From assembly GCF_022179285.1 (NCBI RefSeq), contig NZ_BPQO01000002.1, forward strand, positions 1 to 64,000: a stretch of 64,000 nt of DNA, read 5' to 3'. The translations under genes were made by a program, and so were the position numbers. The notes beneath the pieces are model-generated. The model did not search any database. It was not told the DNA's origin and saw nothing but the letters and a program-made list of their open reading frames with translations. Positions 16,717 to 24,516 of the stretch are shown piece by piece (the stretch's first letter is position 1; each line of letters opens with the position of its first letter). The stretch comes from Methylobacterium hispanicum. Lineage in GTDB: Bacteria; Pseudomonadota; Alphaproteobacteria; Rhizobiales; Beijerinckiaceae.

Positions 16717-17256
16717 ATGGAGCCGTTCGATCACGCCTCCGCTTTGGAAGGCTGCGCCCGTGGGGATCCGACGTCGCTGCGTCGTCTCTACGATCAGGAG
16801 GCAGGCTTCCTGCTCGCCATCGCCCTAAGAATCGTGCGGCGGCGTGATGTTGCGGCCGACGTCTTGCACGATGCTATCATGGACATCTGGGAGCGCGCCG
16901 GCACGTTCGATCGCAGCCGCGGCGCGGGCCGTGCCTGGATCACCAGCATCGTGCGACACCGCGCGCTCAAACACATCCGGGTCGTCGGCCGGGAGACGGA
17001 TCTCGACGCGGCCGCGGCGACAGAGATCGCGGATGATGCGCCCGATCCGTTCGCCATCCTGGCGACATCGCAGGACGGGACACGCCTCCATCGTTGCCTT
17101 GCGCAGCTTGGCGCAGAAAGGCGGGCGGTGATCCTGCTCGCCTATGTCGATGGACTTTCGCAGTCCGAAATCGCCGAGCGACTGGGGACACCACTCGGGA
17201 CAGTGAAGGCATGGGTCCGCCGCGGCCTCATTGCCTTGAAGGATTGCCTGTCATGA
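16717..17256 (+). CDS. ECF RNA polymerase sigma factor (SigK-like)
   Basis: A 179-residue ECF sigma factor. Region 2 spans roughly residues 20-90 (LRRLYDQEAGFLLAIALRIV, DVLHDAIMDIWERAGTFD, GRAWITSIVRHRALKHIR) and region 4 roughly 120-175 (CLAQLGAERRAVILLAYVDG, SQSEIAERLGTPLGTVKAWV, the helix-turn-helix that reads the -35). Its stop overlaps the start of the next gene as ATGA. The paired downstream anti-sigma shows it is held inactive until a cell-envelope signal arrives. It lies 60 bp after the DUF4394 gene, probably in one operon. Confidence 0.92.
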   Translation: MEPFDHASALEGCARGDPTSLRRLYDQEAGFLLAIALRIVRRRDVAADVLHDAIMDIWERAGTFDRSRGAGRAWITSIVRHRALKHIRVVGRETDLDAAAATEIADDAPDPFAILATSQDGTRLHRCLAQLGAERRAVILLAYVDGLSQSEIAERLGTPLGTVKAWVRRGLIALKDCLS

Positions 17257-18020
17257 TCCCGAGCCAGCCGGAAGACCGCGACGTCCTGGCGGGAGAATAC
17301 GTCCTGGGTCTGCTTGACCCGGCAGCCACGGCGGAGGTCGAGCGGGTCCTGGGTTCCGATGCAGACCTGGCCCGCCGCATCGCCTTCTGGGAAGAGCGGC
17401 TGCTGCCGGCCTCCGCGGCCCTCGGGAAGGCCGATGTCGATCCGGCACAATGGGCGCGAATCGAGCAGGCCCTCGCGACACGCCGGCAAGCGCTCGGCCC
17501 GATCACGGCTCCCGCCGTTACACGGCCGCGACACGGGTTGTTGAAGGCGGCGTGGCGGAGCCCTGCACTGTGGCGGGCCACCACGGGGCTCGCTACGGCC
17601 GCCGCGATCCTTCTGGCGATCCTGCCGGGCCGCGTGTTAGCGCCGGCCGAGAGCCCGACGCGGTACTACGCGATCCTGCAGAGCCGCGACGCCTCCGGGC
17701 AAGAGAGCGGGCCGGGATGGCTCATCCAAGTTGCCCAGAACGGCACCGTGCGGTCCCTGCCGCTGGCTGACGTGCGGCCAGGAAGCGGACGCGCGTTGCA
17801 GCTCTGGACCCTGTGGGATCAGGCGCGCGGCCCCGTTTCCCTCGGCGTACTGCCCCCGGGAGGAGCGATCCGTCTGCCACCGGAGCGGTTGGAAGCCATC
17901 GGGGACGGGCAGCTCTTCGAGATTACGCTGGAACCCGAGGCGGGTTCACCGATCGGTCGCCCGACGGGCCGGATCCTGTTCATCGGCCGCGCGAAGGGGG
18001 CGGCAACGCAGGCTCTGTAA
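17253..18020 (+). CDS. RskA-family anti-sigma factor
   Basis: About 255 residues. The N-terminal cytoplasmic sigma-binding part carries DVLAGEYVLGLLDPA, the characteristic ZAS-like RskA start, and AFWEERLLPA. One transmembrane helix lies near residues 105-127 (TTGLATAAAILLAILPG), followed by a periplasmic RskA domain (YYAILQSRDASG, LQLWTLWD, LGVLPPGG, FEITLEPEAGSP). It is translationally coupled to the sigma gene by a 4-bp overlap. It sequesters the ECF sigma at the inner membrane. Confidence 0.92.
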   Translation: MIPSQPEDRDVLAGEYVLGLLDPAATAEVERVLGSDADLARRIAFWEERLLPASAALGKADVDPAQWARIEQALATRRQALGPITAPAVTRPRHGLLKAAWRSPALWRATTGLATAAAILLAILPGRVLAPAESPTRYYAILQSRDASGQESGPGWLIQVAQNGTVRSLPLADVRPGSGRALQLWTLWDQARGPVSLGVLPPGGAIRLPPERLEAIGDGQLFEITLEPEAGSPIGRPTGRILFIGRAKGAATQAL

Positions 18021-18377
18021 CAGGCCGATCGCGTTGCTTGCAGGATTTCTTTCGCGTCTGAGGCAGGTATCGAGAAATTACGGCCGTGGTCGCTTTCGCA
18101 TTCTGACGTGGAAGCAGACGCGCAGGAAGTCGTGCAGGCTTATCTGGAGCACGGGGCGCTGTGCATCCAATACTCTGCCTTGCTGATGGTCTCCAACGAC
18201 CGGCCGATGACCATTGCGGCAACCTGGATCGTCAGCGCGCAAGGATCCCCCTACAAAGCCGGCTCGATCTGCGACGCGCCAGCATGGGAATACATGAAGG
18301 GTGGCAAGGGGCGATGATACCCTGTCCCGAGATGCGGGAGGATGAAGCGCTCGCGCCTTTTGCCTGCTTCCTTGGTC
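18021..18377. other. intergenic region after the anti-sigma gene
   Basis: About 357 bp between converging genes. One plus-strand frame (GTG 18108 to 18317, 69 codons, no ribosome-binding site) is open but has no recognisable features. No terminator with a T-tract was seen. Confidence 0.35.
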
Positions 18378-18683
18378 TCAATGCACGGGCGAACTCACGC
18401 GGCTACCGGATGAGCGCTTCTTCTTCTTGCCCCTGCTGACCCTCAATGCCTCGTCCGCGTTCTCTTCGGAGATGCGCTCGGCCAATGCGAAATTGTGCAA
18501 ATCCGCGGTCACGCTCCCGTCCGCCGATGGCGCCTCCGTCACAGCATAGAGGGCGGCGCGGACTATCTCCTTCTTCGTCGCATCGGGGTAGCGCTTCTTG
18601 ATGGCGGAGCGCAGCGCCCTCGGCTTCATCTCCGGCACCGCGATGCTGCGCAGGGCCGATGCGATTTCCTGAATGGAGGCCAT
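18378..18683 (-). CDS. small lysine-tailed protein, paralogue 2
   Basis: A 101-residue paralogue of the protein at 11903-12193. It starts MASIQEIASALRSIAVPEMK and continues with PDATKKEIVRAALYAVTEAP and a lysine-rich tail (RGKKKKRSSGSR). The ATG has GGGGAA 3 nt upstream on the coding strand. The shared core reads (I/L)Q(E/D)IA...AVPxMKPxxL..A..K..PDxTKKxIxRAA. It has no signal peptide or membrane segment. As with paralogue 1, its start faces a short plus-strand unit ending in a strong terminator. A role in nucleic-acid binding is only an inference from charge. Confidence 0.7.
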   Translation of the reverse strand: MASIQEIASALRSIAVPEMKPRALRSAIKKRYPDATKKEIVRAALYAVTEAPSADGSVTADLHNFALAERISEENADEALRVSRGKKKKRSSGSRVSSPVH

Positions 18684-18784
18684 GTCTTCCCCTTCGGTTC
18701 GAAGCTCTTACGGAGAGGGCACGGCGTACCACGGATGACGTTTGCGTGACACGGCCACACCGACGGCTTCTTCCGTGAGACATC

Positions 18785-18880
18785 TTGTTCACGCGAACGT
18801 GAGGCCGTATTAAATTTTCACGTTCTTCCCGAGACAAGGACGCACTTCGGGCGCGCCGCTGATGTGGCGCGCCCTTTTTT
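18785..18880 (+). ncRNA. candidate short RNA (promoter plus terminator)
   Basis: A promoter-like pair TTGTTC (18785-18790) and TATTAA (18808-18813) with 17-bp spacing is followed about 36 nt later by a very strong intrinsic terminator, so a transcript of about 60 nt is predicted. An inverted repeat GAACGTG/CACGTTC (18795-18801, 18819-18825) overlaps the promoter and may be an operator. There is no ORF between promoter and terminator. It sits divergently beside lysine-tailed paralogue 2, mirroring the arrangement at 12.2-12.45 kb. Confidence 0.4.
18849..18880 (+). terminator. rho-independent terminator
   Basis: A 9-bp all-GC stem (GGGCGCGCC at 18849-18857 with GGCGCGCCC at 18866-18874), 8-nt loop and six T. 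No coding gene ends upstream on this strand. Confidence 0.85.
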
Positions 18881-19026
18881 GATATTGATTTGTAAGTAAG
18901 TTTAATGTGCTGAATTACATAGGCGATACACCGCCCAGGTTAGTGCTTTTTGGCATTTAGTCGGCGTATGAACTTGCCATAAACTTTCAGAATGCTTCCG
19001 TTCGCGCGGTCTGGAGCAGCTTTTTG

Positions 19027-21462
19027 ATGTTAGTTCGCACTTCACCCGCCTTGCGGCCCGCCCCGCTTGCCCAGCTCTGGTTCGATAGTCGTCGCCCCGG
19101 GGGTGACCTGCCGACTTACGAGGGGGTGGTGCTCGGGCGGCTTGGACGTCTTGCCGATTGTTGTGCACTCATCTCGACAGACGAGGGCAGGGCTCGGTCG
19201 GTCATCTGGGCGGGCCCCGATTTCGCCGCGTGGCTCCACGACGAGCGCCCCGAACTTCAGCTGGTCGATCTCTCGGACGAAACGCGGGAGCCCATCGAGA
19301 ACTTAGTTCAAACCTCGCTCGGGACAGGGGAGCCGGCCTTCGCGCAGAGCCATCGAATCGCCGATGGCATCGTAATGACCCACCGCCTAACGGGCGTACC
19401 CCTCGCGCGGGAGCGGACGGATGACAGGGTCGTCCTTCTGCATCTCGATCTCGATGCGCAGCGCACCGAATTGGCCCGCGCCCTGTTCGGTGCCACCGAA
19501 CTCGGCATGCTGGCACTCACCAACCTGCGGGATTCCGTCGGTGCCGTGGTAGATTTCAAGATCGTCGCCCTGAACGACGGTGCCGCCCGGATGTTCGGCC
19601 TGCCCGCCGCCGCGTTGCAGTGGCGGCGGCTCGGGGAGGTGATCCCCCAAAGGCCAAGCCTCGATCCGGTCCGGCGCCTGGCGGAGGCGATGTCGGTCTC
19701 CGACCGAGCTACCTACGAGATGAGCTATCCGCGCTCAGACGGCACGGTCCTGCATCTTAAGGTCGAGGCCGGGTCCATGGGCGACTTGGTCGCTCTGACG
19801 GTGACCGATGTCGGCGACATCAAGCAGCGCGAGGCCTCGTTCCGCCTGCTCTTCGATCACAACCCGATGCCCATGTGGCTCACCGATCCAGAGAGCGGGA
19901 CATTCGCAGCGGTCAACGAGGCCGCGCTGGATCATTTCGGTCATGACCGGCCGAGCCTGCTCTCGCTCTGCCTCGCGGACGTGTCCGTGGGGGAGGCAGG
20001 ATCGGTCCATGGGGACGCCACGCTGCGCCAACAGCGCCGGGCCGACGGCAGCCTGATCGAGGTCACCCTATTCGAACGGCCGATGGTCATTGAGGGACGC
20101 GCCCTTCAACTCGGAGCGGCGGTCGACGTCACCGAGAGTCGGCGCAACGCCGCCCGCATCGCCCACATGGCCCATCACGATGCGCTGACGGGCCTTCCTA
20201 ATCGCATCCGCTTCTCCGAGCGACTCACCGAAGCCTTCGACCGTCACCGGCGCGGCCACGGCTCGTTCTTCCTCCTGTGCCTCGACCTCGACAAGTTCAA
20301 GATCATCAATGACACCCTCGGCCATCCGGTGGGCGACGCGCTGCTCTGCGAGGCGGCCACGCGCCTCGGAGGCTGTTTCCGGGAGGAGGATTGCGTCGCG
20401 CGTCTCGGCGGCGACGAGTTCGCGGTCCTTGTGGCCCGGCCCGCGCGACCTGAGCTAATCCGCGCCCTGGCCGACCGGATCATCGGCGAGATCGGGCGCT
20501 GTTTCTCCATCAGCGGCCACGACTGCCACATCGGAACGAGCATCGGCATCGCCTGCATGGGCCAGGACGGCGAGAATCCGGAAACGCTTCTCCGCAATGC
20601 CGATCTCGCCCTCTACCGAGCCAAGTCAATGGGCGGCAACACCTTCTCATGCTTCAAGCCGGAGATGGACGCCTGGGTGCAGGCGCGCCGGAAGCGGGAG
20701 AACGACCTGCGTGAAGCTCTCGCGCGGGGCGAGTTCACGCTGGCCTATCAGCCGCAGATCGACGCGGCAGCGAACCGGATCTGCGGGTTCGAAGCATTGC
20801 TGCGCTGGAACCACCCTATCGACGGGCCGGTGCCCCCGACCGATTTCATCCCGCTGGCGGAAGAGACGGGCCTTATCAATCCGATCGGGGCCTGGGTTCT
20901 GCGGCAGGCGTGCGTGGAGGCCGCAGGATGGCCCGGTAGGTTGCGCATCGCAGTGAACCTCTCGCCGATCCAGTTCCGCAATCGCGATCTCGTCGGCAGC
21001 GTCCAGAGCGCGCTGCGCAACTCCGGCCTTCCGCCAGAGCGACTTGAACTGGAGATCACCGAGGGGGTGCTGCTCGCCGACAACGAGGCCAATCTCGCGA
21101 CGCTCCACGAGCTGCGCGCCCTCGGCGTGCGGATTGCCATGGACGATTTCGGCACCGGCTACTCATCCCTGAGCTACCTGCGCGCGTTTCCCTTCGACAA
21201 GATCAAGATTGACCGGTCCTTCGTCAGCCAGGTCGGTGAGAGTCTCCACTGCACCGCCATCGTCAGAGCCGTGACTGGCCTTGCGGCCAGCCTCGGCATC
21301 GTCACGACCGCCGAAGGCGTCGAGACGGCAGCTCAGCTGGCGCATCTGCGGGCCGAGGGGTGCAACGAGATGCAGGGGTTCCTCTTCAGTAGGCCGATCG
21401 GCGCTTCTCAGGTTCTGGACCTCCTGTCCCGGAACGGTCAGGAGGCCGAAGCGGCGGCGTGA
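19027..21462 (+). CDS. PAS-GGDEF-EAL cyclic-di-GMP signalling protein
   Basis: About 811 residues, no transmembrane segments. An N-terminal PAS/GAF-like sensor region covers about residues 1-150, followed by two PAS-like segments (LFGATELGMLALTNLRD...; FRLLFDHNPMPMWLTDPESG). The GGDEF domain has an intact active site (RLGGDEFAV, about 458) and a linker MAHHDALTGLPNRIRF. The EAL domain also has intact motifs (FEALLRW about 587, EITEGVL, DDFGTGYSS, KIDRSF, EGVET). Either synthesis or hydrolysis of c-di-GMP is possible by motif; such tandem proteins often act mainly as phosphodiesterases with GTP regulating. Start ATG 19027 has GGAG 10 nt upstream; a TTG just before is less likely. Confidence 0.9.
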   Translation: MLVRTSPALRPAPLAQLWFDSRRPGGDLPTYEGVVLGRLGRLADCCALISTDEGRARSVIWAGPDFAAWLHDERPELQLVDLSDETREPIENLVQTSLGTGEPAFAQSHRIADGIVMTHRLTGVPLARERTDDRVVLLHLDLDAQRTELARALFGATELGMLALTNLRDSVGAVVDFKIVALNDGAARMFGLPAAALQWRRLGEVIPQRPSLDPVRRLAEAMSVSDRATYEMSYPRSDGTVLHLKVEAGSMGDLVALTVTDVGDIKQREASFRLLFDHNPMPMWLTDPESGTFAAVNEAALDHFGHDRPSLLSLCLADVSVGEAGSVHGDATLRQQRRADGSLIEVTLFERPMVIEGRALQLGAAVDVTESRRNAARIAHMAHHDALTGLPNRIRFSERLTEAFDRHRRGHGSFFLLCLDLDKFKIINDTLGHPVGDALLCEAATRLGGCFREEDCVARLGGDEFAVLVARPARPELIRALADRIIGEIGRCFSISGHDCHIGTSIGIACMGQDGENPETLLRNADLALYRAKSMGGNTFSCFKPEMDAWVQARRKRENDLREALARGEFTLAYQPQIDAAANRICGFEALLRWNHPIDGPVPPTDFIPLAEETGLINPIGAWVLRQACVEAAGWPGRLRIAVNLSPIQFRNRDLVGSVQSALRNSGLPPERLELEITEGVLLADNEANLATLHELRALGVRIAMDDFGTGYSSLSYLRAFPFDKIKIDRSFVSQVGESLHCTAIVRAVTGLAASLGIVTTAEGVETAAQLAHLRAEGCNEMQGFLFSRPIGASQVLDLLSRNGQEAEAAA

Positions 21463-21638
21463 TGTGGTCGATAAGTCGAAATATGATGTAATACGACGAT
21501 ATCCGGACAAGGTCTGGCGGAAGTATCGATCATTAAATGCGCTTCTAAAGAGGAATTTACTCGGCTACACTTAACCAGCCTGCAACGTCTCACTCTGCTT
21601 AGATGCGCCATCACCTGCTGATTGCCGACGGTCGTCCT

Positions 21639-23318
21639 ATGCGCATTACCCTTGGCCACAAGCTCACCGGCGTCGTGGGCCTGCTCGGAATCGTCGCAAT
21701 CGGCATCTCGGGCTTCGCTCTCCGCCAAGCCGAAGGCGAGCGGCAGCGGATTGTGGCGACGGAGGCCACGTGGAATGCTAGCTTGCAGGCCAAGACCCTC
21801 GCGCAGGCGATCGAGCATGCCGTGGTCCAGGCAACCGCGATCTACATCGCCACCGACACCGACGAGGCCAAAACCCGTCTCTCGGCGCTTCAGGGCGCCC
21901 TGACGGAGGTCGAACAGGCCCGTGGCCCGTTCCTCGCGGCCATGGACGCGCATCTGTCACCAGAGCGCAAACGCAAACTCGACCTCGCGGTCAAGGAGTT
22001 CATCGCCTACCAGACCGACACCGCCGAGATGGGCCTGACCCTGTCCCCCAAAGCCGCCCTGATCCAGGCCACGGACGAAGCCACGGTTAGGAACCGCGAA
22101 CGCATGGTGATCGAGATTGGGGGCCTCGGGCGTGAAACCCTGACCCGCCTCGACGCCGAGCGCGCCGCCGCCGAGGAGGCCCGCAGCTGGACGACGCTGG
22201 CGCTCCTGGCGGTGCCGGCCGCGGCCCTTGTCCTCGGACTCCTCGCCGCCTTCTGGATCATATCCACCCAGGTGCGGCGCCCCCTCCATCGCCTGAGGGC
22301 GACGATGATGGCGCTAGGGGCCGACAAGTTGGATGAAACAGTGCCTTTCACCGCGCGCCGCGATGAGATCGGCGAAATGGCGTGCGCCATCGAGGGGTTC
22401 CGCTCGTCGCTGATCGAGAAGCGGATGCTCGATGCGGATGCCACCGCGCGCTCGGGCCGGGAAGCGCTGAGGGCGGACGCCTTGGCGCAGGCGACGCAGG
22501 CCTTCGAGATCGAAACGGGGCGCACCTTCGCGGACCTCGCGGGCTCGGCCCAAGCAATGCAGGGCGCAGCCAACACCCTGTCCGCGACCGCGCGAAGGAC
22601 CACGGAGGAGGCTGGTCGGGCCAGCCTCGCCTCGGGGCAGTCCGTCGATGTCGTCAACAGCATCGCCGGAGCCGCCGAGGAACTCTCCAGCTCGGCCAGG
22701 GCGATCGAGGAGCAGGTCCGCTATACCAGCGACATCGCGGGCACCGCTCTGTCGGATGCGCGCGGCCTCGAAGCCACCGTCGCGGGTCTGGCGAAGGCCG
22801 CAACCGAGATCGACGCCGTAGTCTCCCTCATCCGCAGCGTCGCGGAGCAGACCAACCTGCTCGCGCTGAACGCGACCATCGAGGCTGCGCGGGCCGGATC
22901 GGCTGGCAAGGGGTTTGCCGTCGTCGCCGCCGAGGTCAAAGCGCTCGCAGGCCAGACGGCCTCGGCAACCGACCGCATCACCGCGCAGGTCGCGGCGATC
23001 CAGACGGCGGCCGATGGCACGGTCGTTGGGATCGGCGCCATCGGCCAGACCATCGCGAAGATGAGCAAGGCCGCCTCCACGGTGGCGGCCGCCGCTGAGC
23101 AGCAGGGTCAAGCCAGCCAGGAGATTGCGCGAGCCATCGCGAACGCGGCGGGTGAGGCTCGTACGATCTCGGGGAGTATCGGCAGCGTTCGCGCGGCAGC
23201 AGCTTCGAACGAGGCGCAGGCCGGGATGGTGGGGGACGGAGCCAGCCGCGTCGCGGAGAGCGCAGAGAGCATGCAGGCTGCAATCGAAACCTTTCTCCAA
23301 CGCGTCCACGCGGCTTGA
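21639..23318 (+). CDS. methyl-accepting chemotaxis protein
   Basis: About 559 residues. TM1 is at about 9-28 (GVVGLLGIVAIGISGFAL), a periplasmic helical sensor domain follows, TM2 lies at about 184-207 (AAALVLGLLAAFWII), then HAMP (RRPLHRLRATM, ARRDEIGEMACAIE) and the signalling domain with hairpin tip EQTNLLALNATIEAARAG and SAGKGFAVVAAEVKALAGQ. It relays ligand state to CheA/CheW. No C-terminal CheR/CheB pentapeptide is visible. Starts at 21603 and 21639 are both possible; I favour 21639 because it places a short basic N-terminus directly before TM1 as in the family, though neither has a good ribosome-binding site. Confidence 0.9.
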   Translation: MRITLGHKLTGVVGLLGIVAIGISGFALRQAEGERQRIVATEATWNASLQAKTLAQAIEHAVVQATAIYIATDTDEAKTRLSALQGALTEVEQARGPFLAAMDAHLSPERKRKLDLAVKEFIAYQTDTAEMGLTLSPKAALIQATDEATVRNRERMVIEIGGLGRETLTRLDAERAAAEEARSWTTLALLAVPAAALVLGLLAAFWIISTQVRRPLHRLRATMMALGADKLDETVPFTARRDEIGEMACAIEGFRSSLIEKRMLDADATARSGREALRADALAQATQAFEIETGRTFADLAGSAQAMQGAANTLSATARRTTEEAGRASLASGQSVDVVNSIAGAAEELSSSARAIEEQVRYTSDIAGTALSDARGLEATVAGLAKAATEIDAVVSLIRSVAEQTNLLALNATIEAARAGSAGKGFAVVAAEVKALAGQTASATDRITAQVAAIQTAADGTVVGIGAIGQTIAKMSKAASTVAAAAEQQGQASQEIARAIANAAGEARTISGSIGSVRAAAASNEAQAGMVGDGASRVAESAESMQAAIETFLQRVHAA

Positions 23319-23340
23319 GTCGACCCGCCCGCAAGAGCCA

Positions 23341-23525
23341 GAGGCGCCTGAGGACGCCTATCCACCGTTCACGCTGGAGATCTGGGACGGCTACCGGATC
23401 GAGCGCTGCGTAGCCGCGAGCTGGAGCCTGGAGATTGCCAGCCGTACCTTCGAGAATGCTGTCGAGCTATGGCCCGACAGAAGCTGCTCCTGCGGCAGCG
23501 CGCACGCGTGATCCGGAAGCATCCC
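23341..23525 (+). pseudogene. frameshifted remnant of a short hypothetical protein
   Basis: One frame reads FTLEIWDGYRIERCVAASW...SRTFENAVELWPDR and then goes out of register (SCSCGSAHA, stop). The other frame, from 23469, continues with KLLLRQRARVIRKHP. Joined with one restored base near 23478 these form the pattern of a short alphaproteobacterial hypothetical family (an EVWD...ER start, alternating helix, LRQRARVI end). No start codon exists upstream before the MCP gene, so the 5' end is also missing. I infer a decayed gene. Confidence 0.45.
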
Positions 23526-23930
23526 ATCCGATGTGGACGTTTAGGCGATCATCTCATCTACACATACGGTCGCTCAGCTCACCAAGCCGTGAACTCTGCG
23601 ACCCTGCCTAGGCTACTTGACCTAGGCAAATCGTTTGGCTCGACAGCACGAGACTACCTCGTAGAGACTGGGCTCATGTATCATGTGAGCCGCTGTCTCC
23701 GCAAACTTGAGGGTCTCTCCGCCGCGCCGGACAGTACCGTTGCTGACCAAGTCGATGCCGCTCTGAATGAACTGGAGCAGGCTTACCGCCAGCCGAGCGA
23801 AGGCATCGTCGCGCTAGAAGCGGTGCTGCAGGAAGTCTGGCGCAACCGCAAGATGCGCGGCCCCCCGATCGGCCATTTCATTCAGGCAAGCGTCGAGCGA
23901 CGCCAAGAGGTGCTTGCGCGCCACGCCTGA
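23469..23930 (+). CDS. hypothetical protein, start uncertain
   Basis: Open for 153 codons. The first 20 residues look like the end of the frameshifted gene described at 23341-23525, so the true start may be the GTG at 23589 or ATG 23676 (MYHVSRCLRKLEGLS). The C-terminal half is plausible as helical protein (VDAALNELEQAYRQP, IVALEAVLQEVW). No family recognised and no clear ribosome-binding site. Confidence 0.35.
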   Translation: MARQKLLLRQRARVIRKHPIRCGRLGDHLIYTYGRSAHQAVNSATLPRLLDLGKSFGSTARDYLVETGLMYHVSRCLRKLEGLSAAPDSTVADQVDAALNELEQAYRQPSEGIVALEAVLQEVWRNRKMRGPPIGHFIQASVERRQEVLARHA

Positions 23931-24021
23931 GGTCGCGGTAGCAGTCTGACCGTCGCGCGTCGTTTGAGGCCTGTCGGCGGCGGGCTGAGCATCGCGGCTC
24001 CTTCATCCGAGGAGCCCCACG

Positions 24022-24132
24022 ATGCAAGATCTGCTTCCCGCCCCCGTGATCAGCCCGCGGCGCCAACGCCTGATCGAGGAAATGGGCCTGCGCCGGTTCT
24101 CGCACGAGAAACGACCAACTACCATAGCTGAG
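24022..24132 (+). mobile_element. remnant of an IS91-associated tyrosine integrase (N-terminus only)
   Basis: The frame from ATG 24022 reads MQDLLPAPVISPRRQRLIEE followed by MGLRRFSHE, which is the characteristic start (core-binding domain) of the integrases carried by IS91-like elements. After about 30 residues the similarity stops and the frame becomes Arg/Ser-rich. No catalytic domain is nearby. It is a short leftover of a mobile element. Confidence 0.5.
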
Positions 24133-24252
24133 CGCCTCGGTCCCCGCGGGTTCCCTCTTCGAAGACTTTCGTCCCCCTCACGGCGCCGGAAAATCTTTAC
24201 GAGACCGGACCTTCAGCTATCTGCATGCGAATGTCTGTTGATGGCGCGAAGC

Positions 24253-24410
24253 TGAACAAGGCGGGGGCGAACTCCTGACCCCATCCGGACATTCGAGCAG
24301 CTTCTGCCGAAGGTCCGGATGTGGTGGAAAGCGGAGATTGCCTCGCTGCCCGCAAGCGGACGTTCGGCTTACGACCCCATCCAGACCTTCCGCTCGGCAA
24401 CTCTGACGGT
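24253..24410. repeat. dispersed palindromic intergenic repeat (copy A)
   Basis: This stretch shares GCGAACTCCTGACCCC, GACATTCGAGC and CCGAAGGTCCGGATG with copy C at 35993-36085 and partly with copy B at 30766-30830. The module CCGAAGGTCCGGATG occurs here at 24309 in plus orientation and, degenerate, inverted near 24282 and 24380, so the copy can fold into a hairpin. It looks like a REP/BIME-type intergenic element. Confidence 0.55.
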
Positions 24411-24516
24411 CTGCTTCGGGTCGCTTCTTCTGCCGGTGTCGAGGCCGGAGCCGTCTCCAATCTCGGTTGGAATGATTGCCCTGTAGCCCCGCATGATCCC
24501 GCCGAGCCTGGATCTC

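Noticed and set aside
18108..18317. A 69-codon plus-strand frame after the anti-sigma gene
   Set aside because: GTG start without a ribosome-binding site and no recognisable pattern; kept only as a remark on the intergenic region.
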